In this document: positions 26,973 to 34,538 of the stretch, in pieces | Layout: each line of letters begins with the position of its first letter | How positions within the stretch are numbered: position 1 is the stretch's first letter | Assembly (NCBI GenBank): GCA_018902755.1 | Contig: JAHIQI010000040.1 | Span: forward strand, 1-64,000 | Source: Pseudomonadota bacterium | Lineage (GTDB): Bacteria; Desulfobacterota; Desulfarculia; Desulfarculales; Desulfarculaceae | DNA length: 64,000 nucleotides | Reading direction: 5' to 3' | Program-made: the position numbers and the translations under genes | Notes under the pieces: model-generated | Database searches by the model: none | What the model was told of the DNA's origin: nothing | Seen by the model: only the letters and a program-made list of their open reading frames with translations

Positions 26973-28052
26973 TTATGAGGAAAGTTTGGTGTGATCGTTT
27001 ATGCGTTCTTGCGCCAGGCTTATCAGTTGAGTCAATAGCGCAATGTCATCTACTTGCATGTTTTTTATTTCGTCGACACCAATTTCCTTTAGGGCGTCTA
27101 GAGCCGACGAAATCCGAGAGGGCCATGATTTTAGAAAATCGTCTCTATGTGCGATGGATACCGCCTCCAGAAATGACCTGCTCGGGTCTAATAAAATGCG
27201 TTTTGCTTCGGGAACGTCTAGAATGTATCTAAGTTCCCTTACGTCTTTATGGGAAGAGATTTTAGCGCTTGTTTGATCTACGTCTCCATCAGAAATAGGC
27301 GTTATTAACTGATAGTATTCATCGAGGGTTTTGTCGTTATTGAAAGTGTGGGTTTCGTCATCCCATCCCAGCCAGTCTTTGATACGGGGTATGGAAACAG
27401 TTTCATGAAAAATTGGGTATAATGACGGCGCTGCATAATCCGAATAGTCCGAATCAGTTTTCATTTGTTCAAGAGCTTTAAATGCCCTGTATCTCCTGTT
27501 TACCTCAGTTACTGTTAATCCCAGCCGCTGTGCGGTTTCGTTAGGATCCAAATTAAGATTGTCAAGTAAATTAGCTATCAACTCAGATCGTTGATAGCCG
27601 CCCCAATTCTTTATTCCGGAGACATGCCTTACCCCCATCAAAGATGGTATAAAGCTCCTGTCGGTTTCTGGGTTGACCTCAACACATGGTAGAGTATCAA
27701 ATGATGCTAACACTTCGGGGTTGACTTCACGTCCTGCGTTATGCTCTTCGACGATGAGACGAATCGCTGCTAAACGTCGGTTGCCTTCAATAACGATATA
27801 TTTATTGTCATCTATTCCTTCGTATTTTGAAACGATCAAAGGCTCGATTGGCAAATATGAATTGTGCAATATAGATTCTTTTAGCTGTCTAATATTTTCT
27901 TTTTTCAGCCTGGATAATGCTCTTTCTTGCACGGAACTTTCGTGGTAGCGGGTGGAACTTGCAATGACATAGTCATGTGTTTCGTGGAATCTGTAATTGT
28001 TAGGGTCAAAAATTAAATCCTTGTGCGAAAATGGTTTTATCTCTAGAGACAT
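26973..28052 (-). CDS. ParB/Srx-like N-terminal domain protein
   Basis: The 359-residue protein starts at ATG 28052 with GGAGGG upstream. Residues about 40-120 match the ParB/sulfiredoxin-like fold: LKESILHNSYLPIEPLIVSK, then YIVIEGNRRLAAIRLI, where EGNRRLAA replaces the GERRxRA nucleotide-binding motif of chromosomal ParB. A putative helix-turn-helix follows (NLDPNETAQRLGLTVTEVNR, about 165-185). The C-terminal half is unrecognised. Proteins of this sort occur in defence and mobile loci; some bind or hydrolyse nucleotides. It is followed by the Mrr-like nuclease in an AT-rich island. It is not the chromosomal ParB, which is at 47.4 kb. Confidence 0.78.
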   Translation of the reverse strand: MSLEIKPFSHKDLIFDPNNYRFHETHDYVIASSTRYHESSVQERALSRLKKENIRQLKESILHNSYLPIEPLIVSKYEGIDDNKYIVIEGNRRLAAIRLIVEEHNAGREVNPEVLASFDTLPCVEVNPETDRSFIPSLMGVRHVSGIKNWGGYQRSELIANLLDNLNLDPNETAQRLGLTVTEVNRRYRAFKALEQMKTDSDYSDYAAPSLYPIFHETVSIPRIKDWLGWDDETHTFNNDKTLDEYYQLITPISDGDVDQTSAKISSHKDVRELRYILDVPEAKRILLDPSRSFLEAVSIAHRDDFLKSWPSRISSALDALKEIGVDEIKNMQVDDIALLTQLISLAQERINDHTKLSS

Positions 28053-28117
28053 CGTGCCCTCCGCGAACTATTGTGGACCTTATTGAAAAATTAATATTAA
28101 CTTGGATAAATAGTAAA

Positions 28118-30148
28118 TTACCAATATTGGCTCACCAAATCAAGCACTCCCTCGGTGGTCAGGCGGCGCAGGGACACGCAATAGGCCCCCATGTATTCGG
28201 CCATGGCCCGGCACAGGTTTATCTCGTGGTGGTGCCCGGTATCGGTGTCCACCACCACGAAGCGGGCCCGGAAGCCGGCGCGCAGGCGCCGCGCCAGGTT
28301 GAGCACCTCCCGGTCGGCATAGCCGCCGTCGCCCCAGCCGTCGCCCCAGCCGCCACCCTTGTTGCCCGCCTTTTCCGGATCATAGCTCAGGCCCTGGCTG
28401 GCGGCCAAGGGCACGTTGGGCCGCCCGTCGGTCATGATGATGACCAGGGGGGAGAGCTTGGGATCGGCGGCCAGCTCCCGCTCCAAAACGGCGGCCAGGC
28501 TCACCAATCCGGCGGCCAGGGGGGTCTTGCCTCCGGTGGGCAGCTCGGCCAGCATGCGCCGGGCCACCTCCACGCTGGAGGTGGGAGGCAGAAGCTCCCG
28601 CGCCCCGTTGCCGCCAAAGGCCACCAGGCCCACCCGGTCGCGTTTCTGGTAGGCCTCGGTGAGCACCCCCAGAACCGCGGCCTTGGTGGTTTTCATGCGC
28701 GCGGCCGCGTTCATGGAGCCCGAGGCGTCCACGCAGAACAAGAGTAAACGGCCCCGCCGGGCGGCGCGCACCTTTTCGCGTATGTCCGGCTCCCTAACCA
28801 CCAGGGCCGGGCCGTCCGGGGTGCGGCGGCTTTTCTGGTGGGGCGCGGCGGCCCTGAAGGTGGCGTCCAAGGCCAGGCCCCGGCCCAGGCGCTGGGATGA
28901 GGCCCGGATGTAGCGGCCCCGGGCTCCTGTCACCTCCCGGCTGTCCCGGTGGCCCGCCTGAGTCCGGCTGGTGGCCTCGCGGGCGGGCAGGCGGGTGGCC
29001 ACCGGGCGCACCTCGCCGGGGCTCAGGATGCGCAGGCCCCGCTCCTGGCCCGCCTCGCTGCCGCTCTTTTGCATGTCTCGCTCCACCGGCTCGGCGCGGC
29101 CGGGCTTGATCTCCTCGGGCGGCAACTGTTCGCGCAGCACCCTGGGCAGGGGAGGGGGCTCCTGGCTTTGCCCCTCCCTGGTCCGGTGCATGAGGGCCAG
29201 GGGGGCCACCTCGTCCACCAGTTCGGGGGTGACGCTCCCTTGGCCTCGCCAGGCGGCCAGGGCCCGGGCGGCCCGGATGCAGGCCAACTCGCCCCGCTGG
29301 CCCTGGGTCTGAGCCCGGGCGGCCAGCAAGGCGGACTGCCTGCGGGCCTCATGACCGACCTCTATGCGCGGCAACAGCTCGCGAGCCTTTACGATGCGGG
29401 CGCGCAGGGCCTCTTCCTCCGGCTCCCATTGGATGGCAAAGGCGGCGGGGTCGTTCTCATAGGCCAGGCGGCGCGTTAGCACCTCCACCCTGAGAGCCGG
29501 GTCCTGCTCGCCCTTGACCCGCACGCACAGGCCGAAGCGGTCGGCCAACTGGGGGCCCAGGGGGCCCTCCTCGGGGTTGTAGGAGGCCACCAGGGCGAAG
29601 CGGGCCGGGTGGGACAGACTGAGCCCCTCGCGCTCCAGAACGGCCACCCCGCTGGCCGCCGCGTCCAGCACCAGATGGGCCAGGTGGGGCGGCAAGAGGT
29701 TGACCTCGTCGATGTAGAGCACCCCTCGGTGGGCTCGGGCCAGCAGCCCCAAACGGGCGCTCAGCTCCCCCCGGCGCACCGCCGCGCTAATGTCCAGGCT
29801 GCCCGCCAAGCAGTCCTCGCCCGCGCCCAGAGGCAATTCCACAAAAGGGGTGGGTACTTGACGCACCGGCAACGGCGCGGGTCGGGCGGCGCAGGCCGAG
29901 CACGGGGGCCCGGCCGGGTCGCATCCCACCGGGCAGCCGTCCACCACGGTCAGGGGAGGCAGGAGCCGGGCCAGGGCTCGGGCGGCGGTGGACTTGGCGG
30001 TGCCTTTTTCCCCTTGCAAAAGCACCCCACCCAGCCCCAGGTCCACCCCCAGGAGCAAAAGGGCGGTTTTTAGCCGCTGTTGCCCCACGATTGCCGCGAA
30101 GGGGTATGCCGTCTGGGCGGCGGGAGAGATGTTTCGGGGATGTTTCAC
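28118..30148 (-). CDS. metal-chelatase fused AAA+/VWA subunit (ChlD/BchD-like)
   Basis: The 676-residue protein joins an AAA+ domain (about 15-330) to a von Willebrand A domain (about 480-676). Unlike many D subunits it keeps a full Walker A (GEKGTAKST) and Walker B (VLYIDEVNLL). The VWA domain has the MIDAS motif DASGSMN, then GGKTPLAAG and IIMTDGRPN. A Cys cluster (CPVGCDPAGPPCSAC) matches the one in the I-type partner. It would assemble with the I subunit and a CobN/ChlH-type chelatase not in this window. The start is GTG 30148 with a poor ribosome site. The stop lies right at the edge of the AT-rich island, so the last few residues (SQYW) may be island-derived. Confidence 0.9.
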   Translation of the reverse strand: MKHPRNISPAAQTAYPFAAIVGQQRLKTALLLLGVDLGLGGVLLQGEKGTAKSTAARALARLLPPLTVVDGCPVGCDPAGPPCSACAARPAPLPVRQVPTPFVELPLGAGEDCLAGSLDISAAVRRGELSARLGLLARAHRGVLYIDEVNLLPPHLAHLVLDAAASGVAVLEREGLSLSHPARFALVASYNPEEGPLGPQLADRFGLCVRVKGEQDPALRVEVLTRRLAYENDPAAFAIQWEPEEEALRARIVKARELLPRIEVGHEARRQSALLAARAQTQGQRGELACIRAARALAAWRGQGSVTPELVDEVAPLALMHRTREGQSQEPPPLPRVLREQLPPEEIKPGRAEPVERDMQKSGSEAGQERGLRILSPGEVRPVATRLPAREATSRTQAGHRDSREVTGARGRYIRASSQRLGRGLALDATFRAAAPHQKSRRTPDGPALVVREPDIREKVRAARRGRLLLFCVDASGSMNAAARMKTTKAAVLGVLTEAYQKRDRVGLVAFGGNGARELLPPTSSVEVARRMLAELPTGGKTPLAAGLVSLAAVLERELAADPKLSPLVIIMTDGRPNVPLAASQGLSYDPEKAGNKGGGWGDGWGDGGYADREVLNLARRLRAGFRARFVVVDTDTGHHHEINLCRAMAEYMGAYCVSLRRLTTEGVLDLVSQYW

Positions 30149-30584
30149 CTGGATTCGGCTCCGCTAAAGGACGCCCTTGGAGTATATGGGGGCCAAGGGG
30201 AGGTGTAAAGCGTGCCCTGGACAGCTGTAAAGGGCATATCGGACCCAGGGCAATAAAATATATTAAAGCTATAGTTTATTATTGGTAAAACCGATTTGAC
30301 CCTGTGGTCTTAAAAATTGCATGATTGTCCAAGAAATGCGGTGTGACGAGCACTTAAGCACAATCTATGCTGCTCATTATTGACCTCTGCACCGGGTCCG
30401 CTGTCACCGTCCTGCATCGCGCCGCAAACCATCCTCGAAAAAACACCGTCTGCTGCCTGCGGATTTTCCGTAATTACGGTGGTCCGTTGTGCCAAGACGG
30501 TGAAGTGCGAACCGACGCAACACGTTCGCGTTTATTTTGTTTCCCTGGACCGTTGGGGACGGGGGGGCAAGGAGGGAAAGGGAG
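30149..30584. other. 436-bp divergent intergenic region upstream of the hydrogenase operon
   Basis: This lies between divergent chlD-like and hydrogenase genes. It has an AT-rich stretch at about 30250-30310 and a perfect 12-bp palindrome at 30468. No credible gene was found. No convincing sigma-70 or sigma-54 promoter could be assigned by eye. Confidence 0.5.
30468..30479. promoter_or_regulatory. perfect 12-bp palindrome upstream of the hydrogenase operon
   Basis: CCGTAATTACGG reads identically on both strands and lies 105 nt before the small-subunit ATG. It is a plausible dimeric-regulator site; the regulator is unknown. Confidence 0.35.
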
Positions 30585-31523
30585 ATGGAGATAAAGGCAG
30601 AGGTTCTGGAAAAAATTGATGCCAAGGGGGTAAGCCGGCGTGATTTCATAAAATACGCCACAGTGGTTACCTCGGTGCTGGGCCTGGCGCCCAGCATGGT
30701 GCCCAAGGTGGCCGAGGCCATGGCCATCAAGAAGCGCCCCACGGTGATTTGGCTGCACTTTGCCGAGTGCACCGGTTGCAGCGAGGCCTTCATCCGCAGC
30801 ACCTATCCTTGGATCGACCAGATCGTGCTGGATGTGCTCAACGTGGCCTACCATGAGACCATCATGGCACCCTCGGGACACAACGCCGAGAAGTCGCTCA
30901 ACGACGCCATGAAGGAGTACGACGGCAAGTACATCCTGGTCTGCGAGGGGGGCATCCCAACCAAAAACGACGGTATTTACGGCAAGGTGGGCGGCCACAC
31001 CATGCTGGACATCGCCAAGAAGGCCACCAAGCACGCCATGGCCACCATATGCGTGGGCAACTGCGCCTGCTTCGGCGGCGTGCAGGCGGCCGCGCCCAAC
31101 CCCACCAAGGCCATGAGCGTGAGCAAGGCCACCGGCGTCAAGACGGTGAACATCGCCGGCTGTCCGCCCAACGCGGTGAACATGGTCTCCACGGTGGTGC
31201 ACTTCCTGCTCCTGGGCAAACTGCCCGCCCTGGATGAGAACGGGCGGCCCCTGTTCGCCTACGGCTACACCATTCATGAAAAGTGCCCCCGCCGGGCTCA
31301 CTACGAGAACGGCGAGTTCGTCAAGAAATTCGGCGACAAGGGTGCCATGAAGGGCTACTGCCTGGCGGAAATGGGTTGCAAGGGCCCCAACACCTACAAC
31401 AACTGCCCCATCGTGAAGTTCAACGACGGCACCAACTGGCCCATCGGGGCGGGGCACCCATGCATCGGCTGTTCCGAGCCCAATTTCTGGGACACCCAGT
31501 CCCCCTTCTATGAGCCTATCTAA
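30585..31523 (+). CDS. [NiFe] hydrogenase small subunit, Tat-exported
   Basis: The 312-residue precursor has a twin-arginine signal (SRRDFIK at 17-23 followed by a hydrophobic stretch) and so works in the periplasm. The Fe-S ligands of group 1 small subunits are present: ECTGCSE, GNCACFGG, GCPPNA, the His-x-x-Cys site HEKCPRR, CLAEMGC, NNCP and HPCIGCSEPNFWD. It carries electrons from the NiFe site toward the surface. There is no C-terminal membrane helix, so a soluble periplasmic enzyme passing electrons to cytochrome c is likely. ATG 30585 has GGAGGGAAAGGGAG upstream; the frame opens earlier at 30537 without a better start. First gene of a five-gene operon. Confidence 0.96.
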   Translation: MEIKAEVLEKIDAKGVSRRDFIKYATVVTSVLGLAPSMVPKVAEAMAIKKRPTVIWLHFAECTGCSEAFIRSTYPWIDQIVLDVLNVAYHETIMAPSGHNAEKSLNDAMKEYDGKYILVCEGGIPTKNDGIYGKVGGHTMLDIAKKATKHAMATICVGNCACFGGVQAAAPNPTKAMSVSKATGVKTVNIAGCPPNAVNMVSTVVHFLLLGKLPALDENGRPLFAYGYTIHEKCPRRAHYENGEFVKKFGDKGAMKGYCLAEMGCKGPNTYNNCPIVKFNDGTNWPIGAGHPCIGCSEPNFWDTQSPFYEPI

Positions 31524-31583
31524 GCCGGGCCGATGGAAGGTTTAGGTAAAGAAAACCTCGCTCCATGAAGGAGGACGATTGAG

Positions 31584-33242
31584 ATGGCAAAATACACCAT
31601 CGATCCGATCACTCGCATCGAGGGGCACCTGCGCATCGATGTGGAAATTGAAGGCGGTAAGGTAACCAACGCTTGGTCCTCGGCTCAGCTTTTCCGCGGC
31701 CTGGAGATAATCCTGCAAGGCCGCGACCCCCGCGACGCGCCGTGGATCACCCAACGCGCCTGCGGCGTGTGCACCGAGGTGCACGCCCTGGCTTCCATCC
31801 GCGCCCTGGACGACGCGGTGCGGGTGAAAATCCCTCCCTTGGCCCGCATCTGCCGCAACCTGGTGCACGGAGCCCAGTTCCTGCACGACCACCCGGTGCA
31901 CTTCTACGTGCTCAGTGCCTTGGACTGGGTGGACGTGGTCAGCGCGCTCAAGGCCGACCCCAAGGCCACCGCCGCCCTGGCCGGCCAACTTAGCGACTAC
32001 CCCAATAGCGGCGCCAGCGACTTCAAGGCGGTGCAGGACAAGCTGAAGACCTTCGTGGCCAGCGGCCAGTTGGGCCCCTTTGCCAACGGCTACTGGGGCC
32101 ACAAGGACTATCGCCTGCCCCCGGAGGCCAACCTTCTTGCCGTGTCCCACTACCTGATGCTCTTGAGGCTCCAGGTAAAGGCCGCGCGCATGATGGCCCT
32201 GTTCGGAGGCAAGAACCCGCACATCCAGAGCTACTGCACCGGCGGCGTGACCTGCGTGAAGGACATGCTGGACGTGGATCGCCTGGCCGAGTTCCTTTAC
32301 TACCTCAAGGAAATGCAGGCGTTCATCGACAACGTCTACATCCCCGACGTGCTGGCCGTAGCCAGCTTCTACAAGGACTGGGGCGCGCGCAACATCGGCG
32401 GCTGCACCAACTTCCTGGCCTACGGCAACTTCCCGCAGAACTCGGGCCGCTACCTGGAAGAAAAAATGTTCATGCCCGGCGGCGTGATCATGGACCGCAA
32501 CCTGGGCAAGATCGCCGACGTTAACCCGGACATGATCACCGAGGAGGTGACCAGGGCCTGGTACAAGAACGGACCGGCCCTGCCTCCGGCCAAGGGAGTG
32601 ACCCAGCCCCTGGAGGACGCCCGCTTCGACTACGACGGCAAGTACTCCTGGTTCAAGGCCCCGCGCTACAACGGCAAGCCCATGGAAGTGGGCCCCTTGG
32701 CCCAGGTGCTGGCCGCTTTCGCCCGCGGCCACAAGCCCACCAAGGACCTGGTTGTGGCGGTGCTCAAGCACCTGAACGTGCCGGCAACCGCCCTGTTCAG
32801 CACCCTGGGGCGCACCGCGGCCCGGGCCATCGAGACCAAGGTCATCGCCGACGAGATGGCCTCCTGGGTCACCGAGGCCATCGGCCTGATCAAGGAAGGC
32901 AAGCTGGAAACCGCCGCCGAGTGGAAGTGGCCTGGAGAAACCATGGGATACGGCCTCATCGACGTGCCCCGCGGCGCCCTGGGCCACTGGATTCACCAGG
33001 ACAAGGACAACAAGATCGGCAATTACCAGTTGGTGGTGCCCTCCACCTGGAACCTGGGTCCCCGCGACGTCAAGGGCCAGGTGGGCCCGGTGGAGGAGGC
33101 GCTGATCGGCACTCCCATCGCCGACCCCAAGGCTCCCCTGGAGATCATCCGCACCGTTCACTCCTTCGATCCCTGCATCGCCTGCGGCGTGCACGTGATC
33201 GATCCGGACTCCAACGAAGTGCGCAAGTTCAAGGTTTGTTAA
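31584..33242 (+). CDS. [NiFe] hydrogenase large subunit
   Basis: This 552-residue catalytic subunit oxidises or evolves H2. The NiFe-binding cysteine pairs are RACGVCTEVH near residue 63 and DPCIACGVH near the C-terminus. The N-terminus IDPITRIEGHLRIDVEIEGG is typical. After the final His a 15-residue extension (VIDPDSNEVRKFKVC) should be removed by the maturation protease encoded two genes down. Export depends on the Tat signal of the small subunit. The first motif has Ala where Ile is usual (RACGVC). An ATG with GGAGGACG upstream follows the small-subunit gene by 60 nt. Confidence 0.96.
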   Translation: MAKYTIDPITRIEGHLRIDVEIEGGKVTNAWSSAQLFRGLEIILQGRDPRDAPWITQRACGVCTEVHALASIRALDDAVRVKIPPLARICRNLVHGAQFLHDHPVHFYVLSALDWVDVVSALKADPKATAALAGQLSDYPNSGASDFKAVQDKLKTFVASGQLGPFANGYWGHKDYRLPPEANLLAVSHYLMLLRLQVKAARMMALFGGKNPHIQSYCTGGVTCVKDMLDVDRLAEFLYYLKEMQAFIDNVYIPDVLAVASFYKDWGARNIGGCTNFLAYGNFPQNSGRYLEEKMFMPGGVIMDRNLGKIADVNPDMITEEVTRAWYKNGPALPPAKGVTQPLEDARFDYDGKYSWFKAPRYNGKPMEVGPLAQVLAAFARGHKPTKDLVVAVLKHLNVPATALFSTLGRTAARAIETKVIADEMASWVTEAIGLIKEGKLETAAEWKWPGETMGYGLIDVPRGALGHWIHQDKDNKIGNYQLVVPSTWNLGPRDVKGQVGPVEEALIGTPIADPKAPLEIIRTVHSFDPCIACGVHVIDPDSNEVRKFKVC

Positions 33243-33260
33243 GCACCTAACCCCAATCAG

Positions 33261-33287
33261 CGGGGCGGCGGGATTCTCGCCGCCCCG
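33261..33287 (+). terminator. strong hairpin between hydrogenase large subunit and protease genes
   Basis: A perfect 10-bp stem (33261-33270 and 33278-33287) has a 7-nt loop and is followed by TTGCCTTTCTG. The T-run is poor, so it may be a partial terminator or an mRNA-processing and stabilising hairpin that favours structural over maturation genes. Confidence 0.55.
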
Positions 33288-33315
33288 TTGCCTTTCTGCT
33301 ATACTCGAGGCCAGC

Positions 33316-33861
33316 ATGAACCAGGCTGAGGCGCAAGAAATCCTGATATTGGGCGTGGGAAACGTCCTGCTCACCGACGAGGGCGTGGGGGTGCGCGTGG
33401 CCCATGAGCTCATGGCCCGCTACGATTTCCCTCCCAACGTCAAGGTGGTGGACGGAGGGGTGCTGGGCCTGTCCCTGACCGGGGTCATGATGGAAGCCCG
33501 GCGGGTGATCGTGGTGGACGCGGTGCGCGGCGGCGAAGCGCCCGGCACCGTCTACCGCTTTGACTGGGATGCCCGGCCCGAGCACATCCAATACAAGGAC
33601 AGCCTGCACCAGATCGACCTCATGGAGACCATGGCCCTGTTGCCGCTGTTGGGCGATCCGCCCGAAGTGGTGGTGATCGGGGTGGAGTTCGGCGACATCG
33701 ACAACTACGGCCTGGAGCTTACCCCCCAGGTGGAGCAGGCGGTGGAGCCTCTTATCGAGCAGGTGCTTCTGGAACTGGAGCGGCTGGGTTATCCGGCCCA
33801 ACCCGCGTTGCAACCCCGCGAGGTGACCGATGTGTTTGGCCATACCAGCCAAGATCATTGA
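33316..33861 (+). CDS. hydrogenase maturation endopeptidase (HyaD/HybD family)
   Basis: The 181-residue protease clips the C-terminal tail of the large subunit after nickel insertion. The nickel-sensing ligands of the HybD family are present as E22 (LLTDEGVG), D68 (VIVVDAV) and H98 (DSLHQID). The N-terminus ILILGVGN is diagnostic. It is cytoplasmic. Its last 32 nt overlap the hypC gene in a different frame, so translation is probably coupled. Confidence 0.94.
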   Translation: MNQAEAQEILILGVGNVLLTDEGVGVRVAHELMARYDFPPNVKVVDGGVLGLSLTGVMMEARRVIVVDAVRGGEAPGTVYRFDWDARPEHIQYKDSLHQIDLMETMALLPLLGDPPEVVVIGVEFGDIDNYGLELTPQVEQAVEPLIEQVLLELERLGYPAQPALQPREVTDVFGHTSQDH

Positions 33862-34069
33862 GCTGGGCGACGACATGGCCACCGTGGAGGTGGGCGGGGT
33901 GGAACGCCGCGTGTCCACGCTTATGGTGCCTGATCTGCAATTGGGCGATTACGTGATCACCCACGCCGGTTTTGCGCTGCACAAGGTGGAGGAGGCCGAC
34001 GCCCTGGCTTCCATCGATTTGCTCAGGGACCTTACCAACCGAGTCCCCCAGGAGGGGACGGGAGAATAG
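33830..34069 (+). CDS. hypC: hydrogenase assembly chaperone HypC/HybG
   Basis: This 79-residue chaperone carries the essential N-terminal Cys in MCLAIPAKI, which binds the Fe(CN)2CO unit and the large subunit during assembly. The beta-barrel pattern MATVEVGGVERRVSTLMVPDL (split) and GDYVITHAGFALHKV complete the family signature. The gene begins inside the protease gene and ends 2 nt before the zinc-ribbon gene. No hypA, B, D, E or F is in the window, so the remaining maturation genes lie elsewhere. Confidence 0.95.
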   Translation: MCLAIPAKIIELGDDMATVEVGGVERRVSTLMVPDLQLGDYVITHAGFALHKVEEADALASIDLLRDLTNRVPQEGTGE

Positions 34070-34071
34070 AC

Positions 34072-34290
34072 ATGTCCGATTTGGCCCGCAAGGAAAAGGT
34101 CTGCCAGGAACAGGATTGCCAGGACCAGTGGCAGGATCTGCCCCTGGAGGTGCGCAACCAGTGCGGCTGCTTCCTCTACTGTCCCTTTTGCGCCAATGAG
34201 ATGATCACCCGCTGCAGCGCCTGCGGCGAGGTGCTCCACGACACCGGATTCAAGTATTGCCCTTATTGCGGCGGCGAGTTCGGGGGATAG
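34072..34290 (+). CDS. double zinc-ribbon protein of the hydrogenase operon
   Basis: The 72-residue protein contains many paired cysteines: C11 with C16, QCGC, CPFC, CSAC and CPYC. The last four pairs form two stacked zinc ribbons. It starts 2 nt after hypC and is certainly co-transcribed. I do not recognise a family; HypA also has a zinc ribbon but lacks resemblance otherwise. A role in metal handling or in hydrogenase assembly is inferred from position. A palindromic repeat (copy B) starts 3 nt after its stop. Confidence 0.8.
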   Translation: MSDLARKEKVCQEQDCQDQWQDLPLEVRNQCGCFLYCPFCANEMITRCSACGEVLHDTGFKYCPYCGGEFGG

Positions 34291-34293
34291 CGC

Positions 34294-34410
34294 GGCTTCG
34301 CCACGCGGCGCTATGCTGCGTTGGCGGCTTCACTTAGACCTCGGCGTATATAAAAATACGCCTGCGGTCTGCGTTCGCCGCCGCCTTGCCTAGCACCACG
34401 TGGCTGTGCC
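34294..34410. repeat. 117-bp palindromic repeat, copy B
   Basis: Same architecture and length as copy A. The inner hairpin is GGCGTAT/ATACGCC (34343-34349 and 34356-34362), changed on both sides relative to copy A. Outer arms GCCACG/CGTGGC (34300-34305 and 34399-34404) also differ from copy A on both sides. It begins 3 nt after the stop of the zinc-ribbon gene at the end of the hydrogenase operon. Confidence 0.85.
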
Positions 34411-34538
34411 GCAAGGATCAACCCTAATTGGTGCGACTCTTTTAAATAGCTGCTCTTAGGATCAGCGGCTCAGGCCGCTCAAGGCAAATGAGGCTGTTCG
34501 CCATGGCGAGCGGCCTCGTTGCTTTGGGGGGAAGCGGG

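Larger units (their letters stand above)
26050..28117. mobile_element. AT-rich two-gene island inserted between the chelatase genes
   Basis: From about 26045 to 28115 base composition drops sharply compared with both flanks and codon use changes to AT-ending codons. The flanking genes are both chelatase ATPases transcribed leftward, so the original order was probably chlD-chlI. The island carries two leftward genes, ParB-like then Mrr-like nuclease, and no integrase or transposase. Its left edge supplies the first codons of chlI and its right edge lies at the chlD stop. I found no clear target-site duplication or terminal inverted repeat. Boundaries are read from composition and are approximate. 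Confidence 0.7.

Noticed and set aside
26973..28052. Second chromosomal parB
   Set aside because: The motif is EGNRRLAA, not GERRxRA, there is no ParA partner or parS, and the true parAB pair is at 46.6-48.3 kb.
30136..30150. parS-like TGTTTCACCTGG near the chlD-like start
   Set aside because: Only the left half of the TGTTTCACGTGAAACA consensus is present, and it lies within the first codons of the gene.
30400..30425. Sigma-54 promoter for the hydrogenase operon
   Set aside because: TGTCAC...CTGCA has wrong spacing and lacks the invariant GG; no convincing -24/-12 pair was found.
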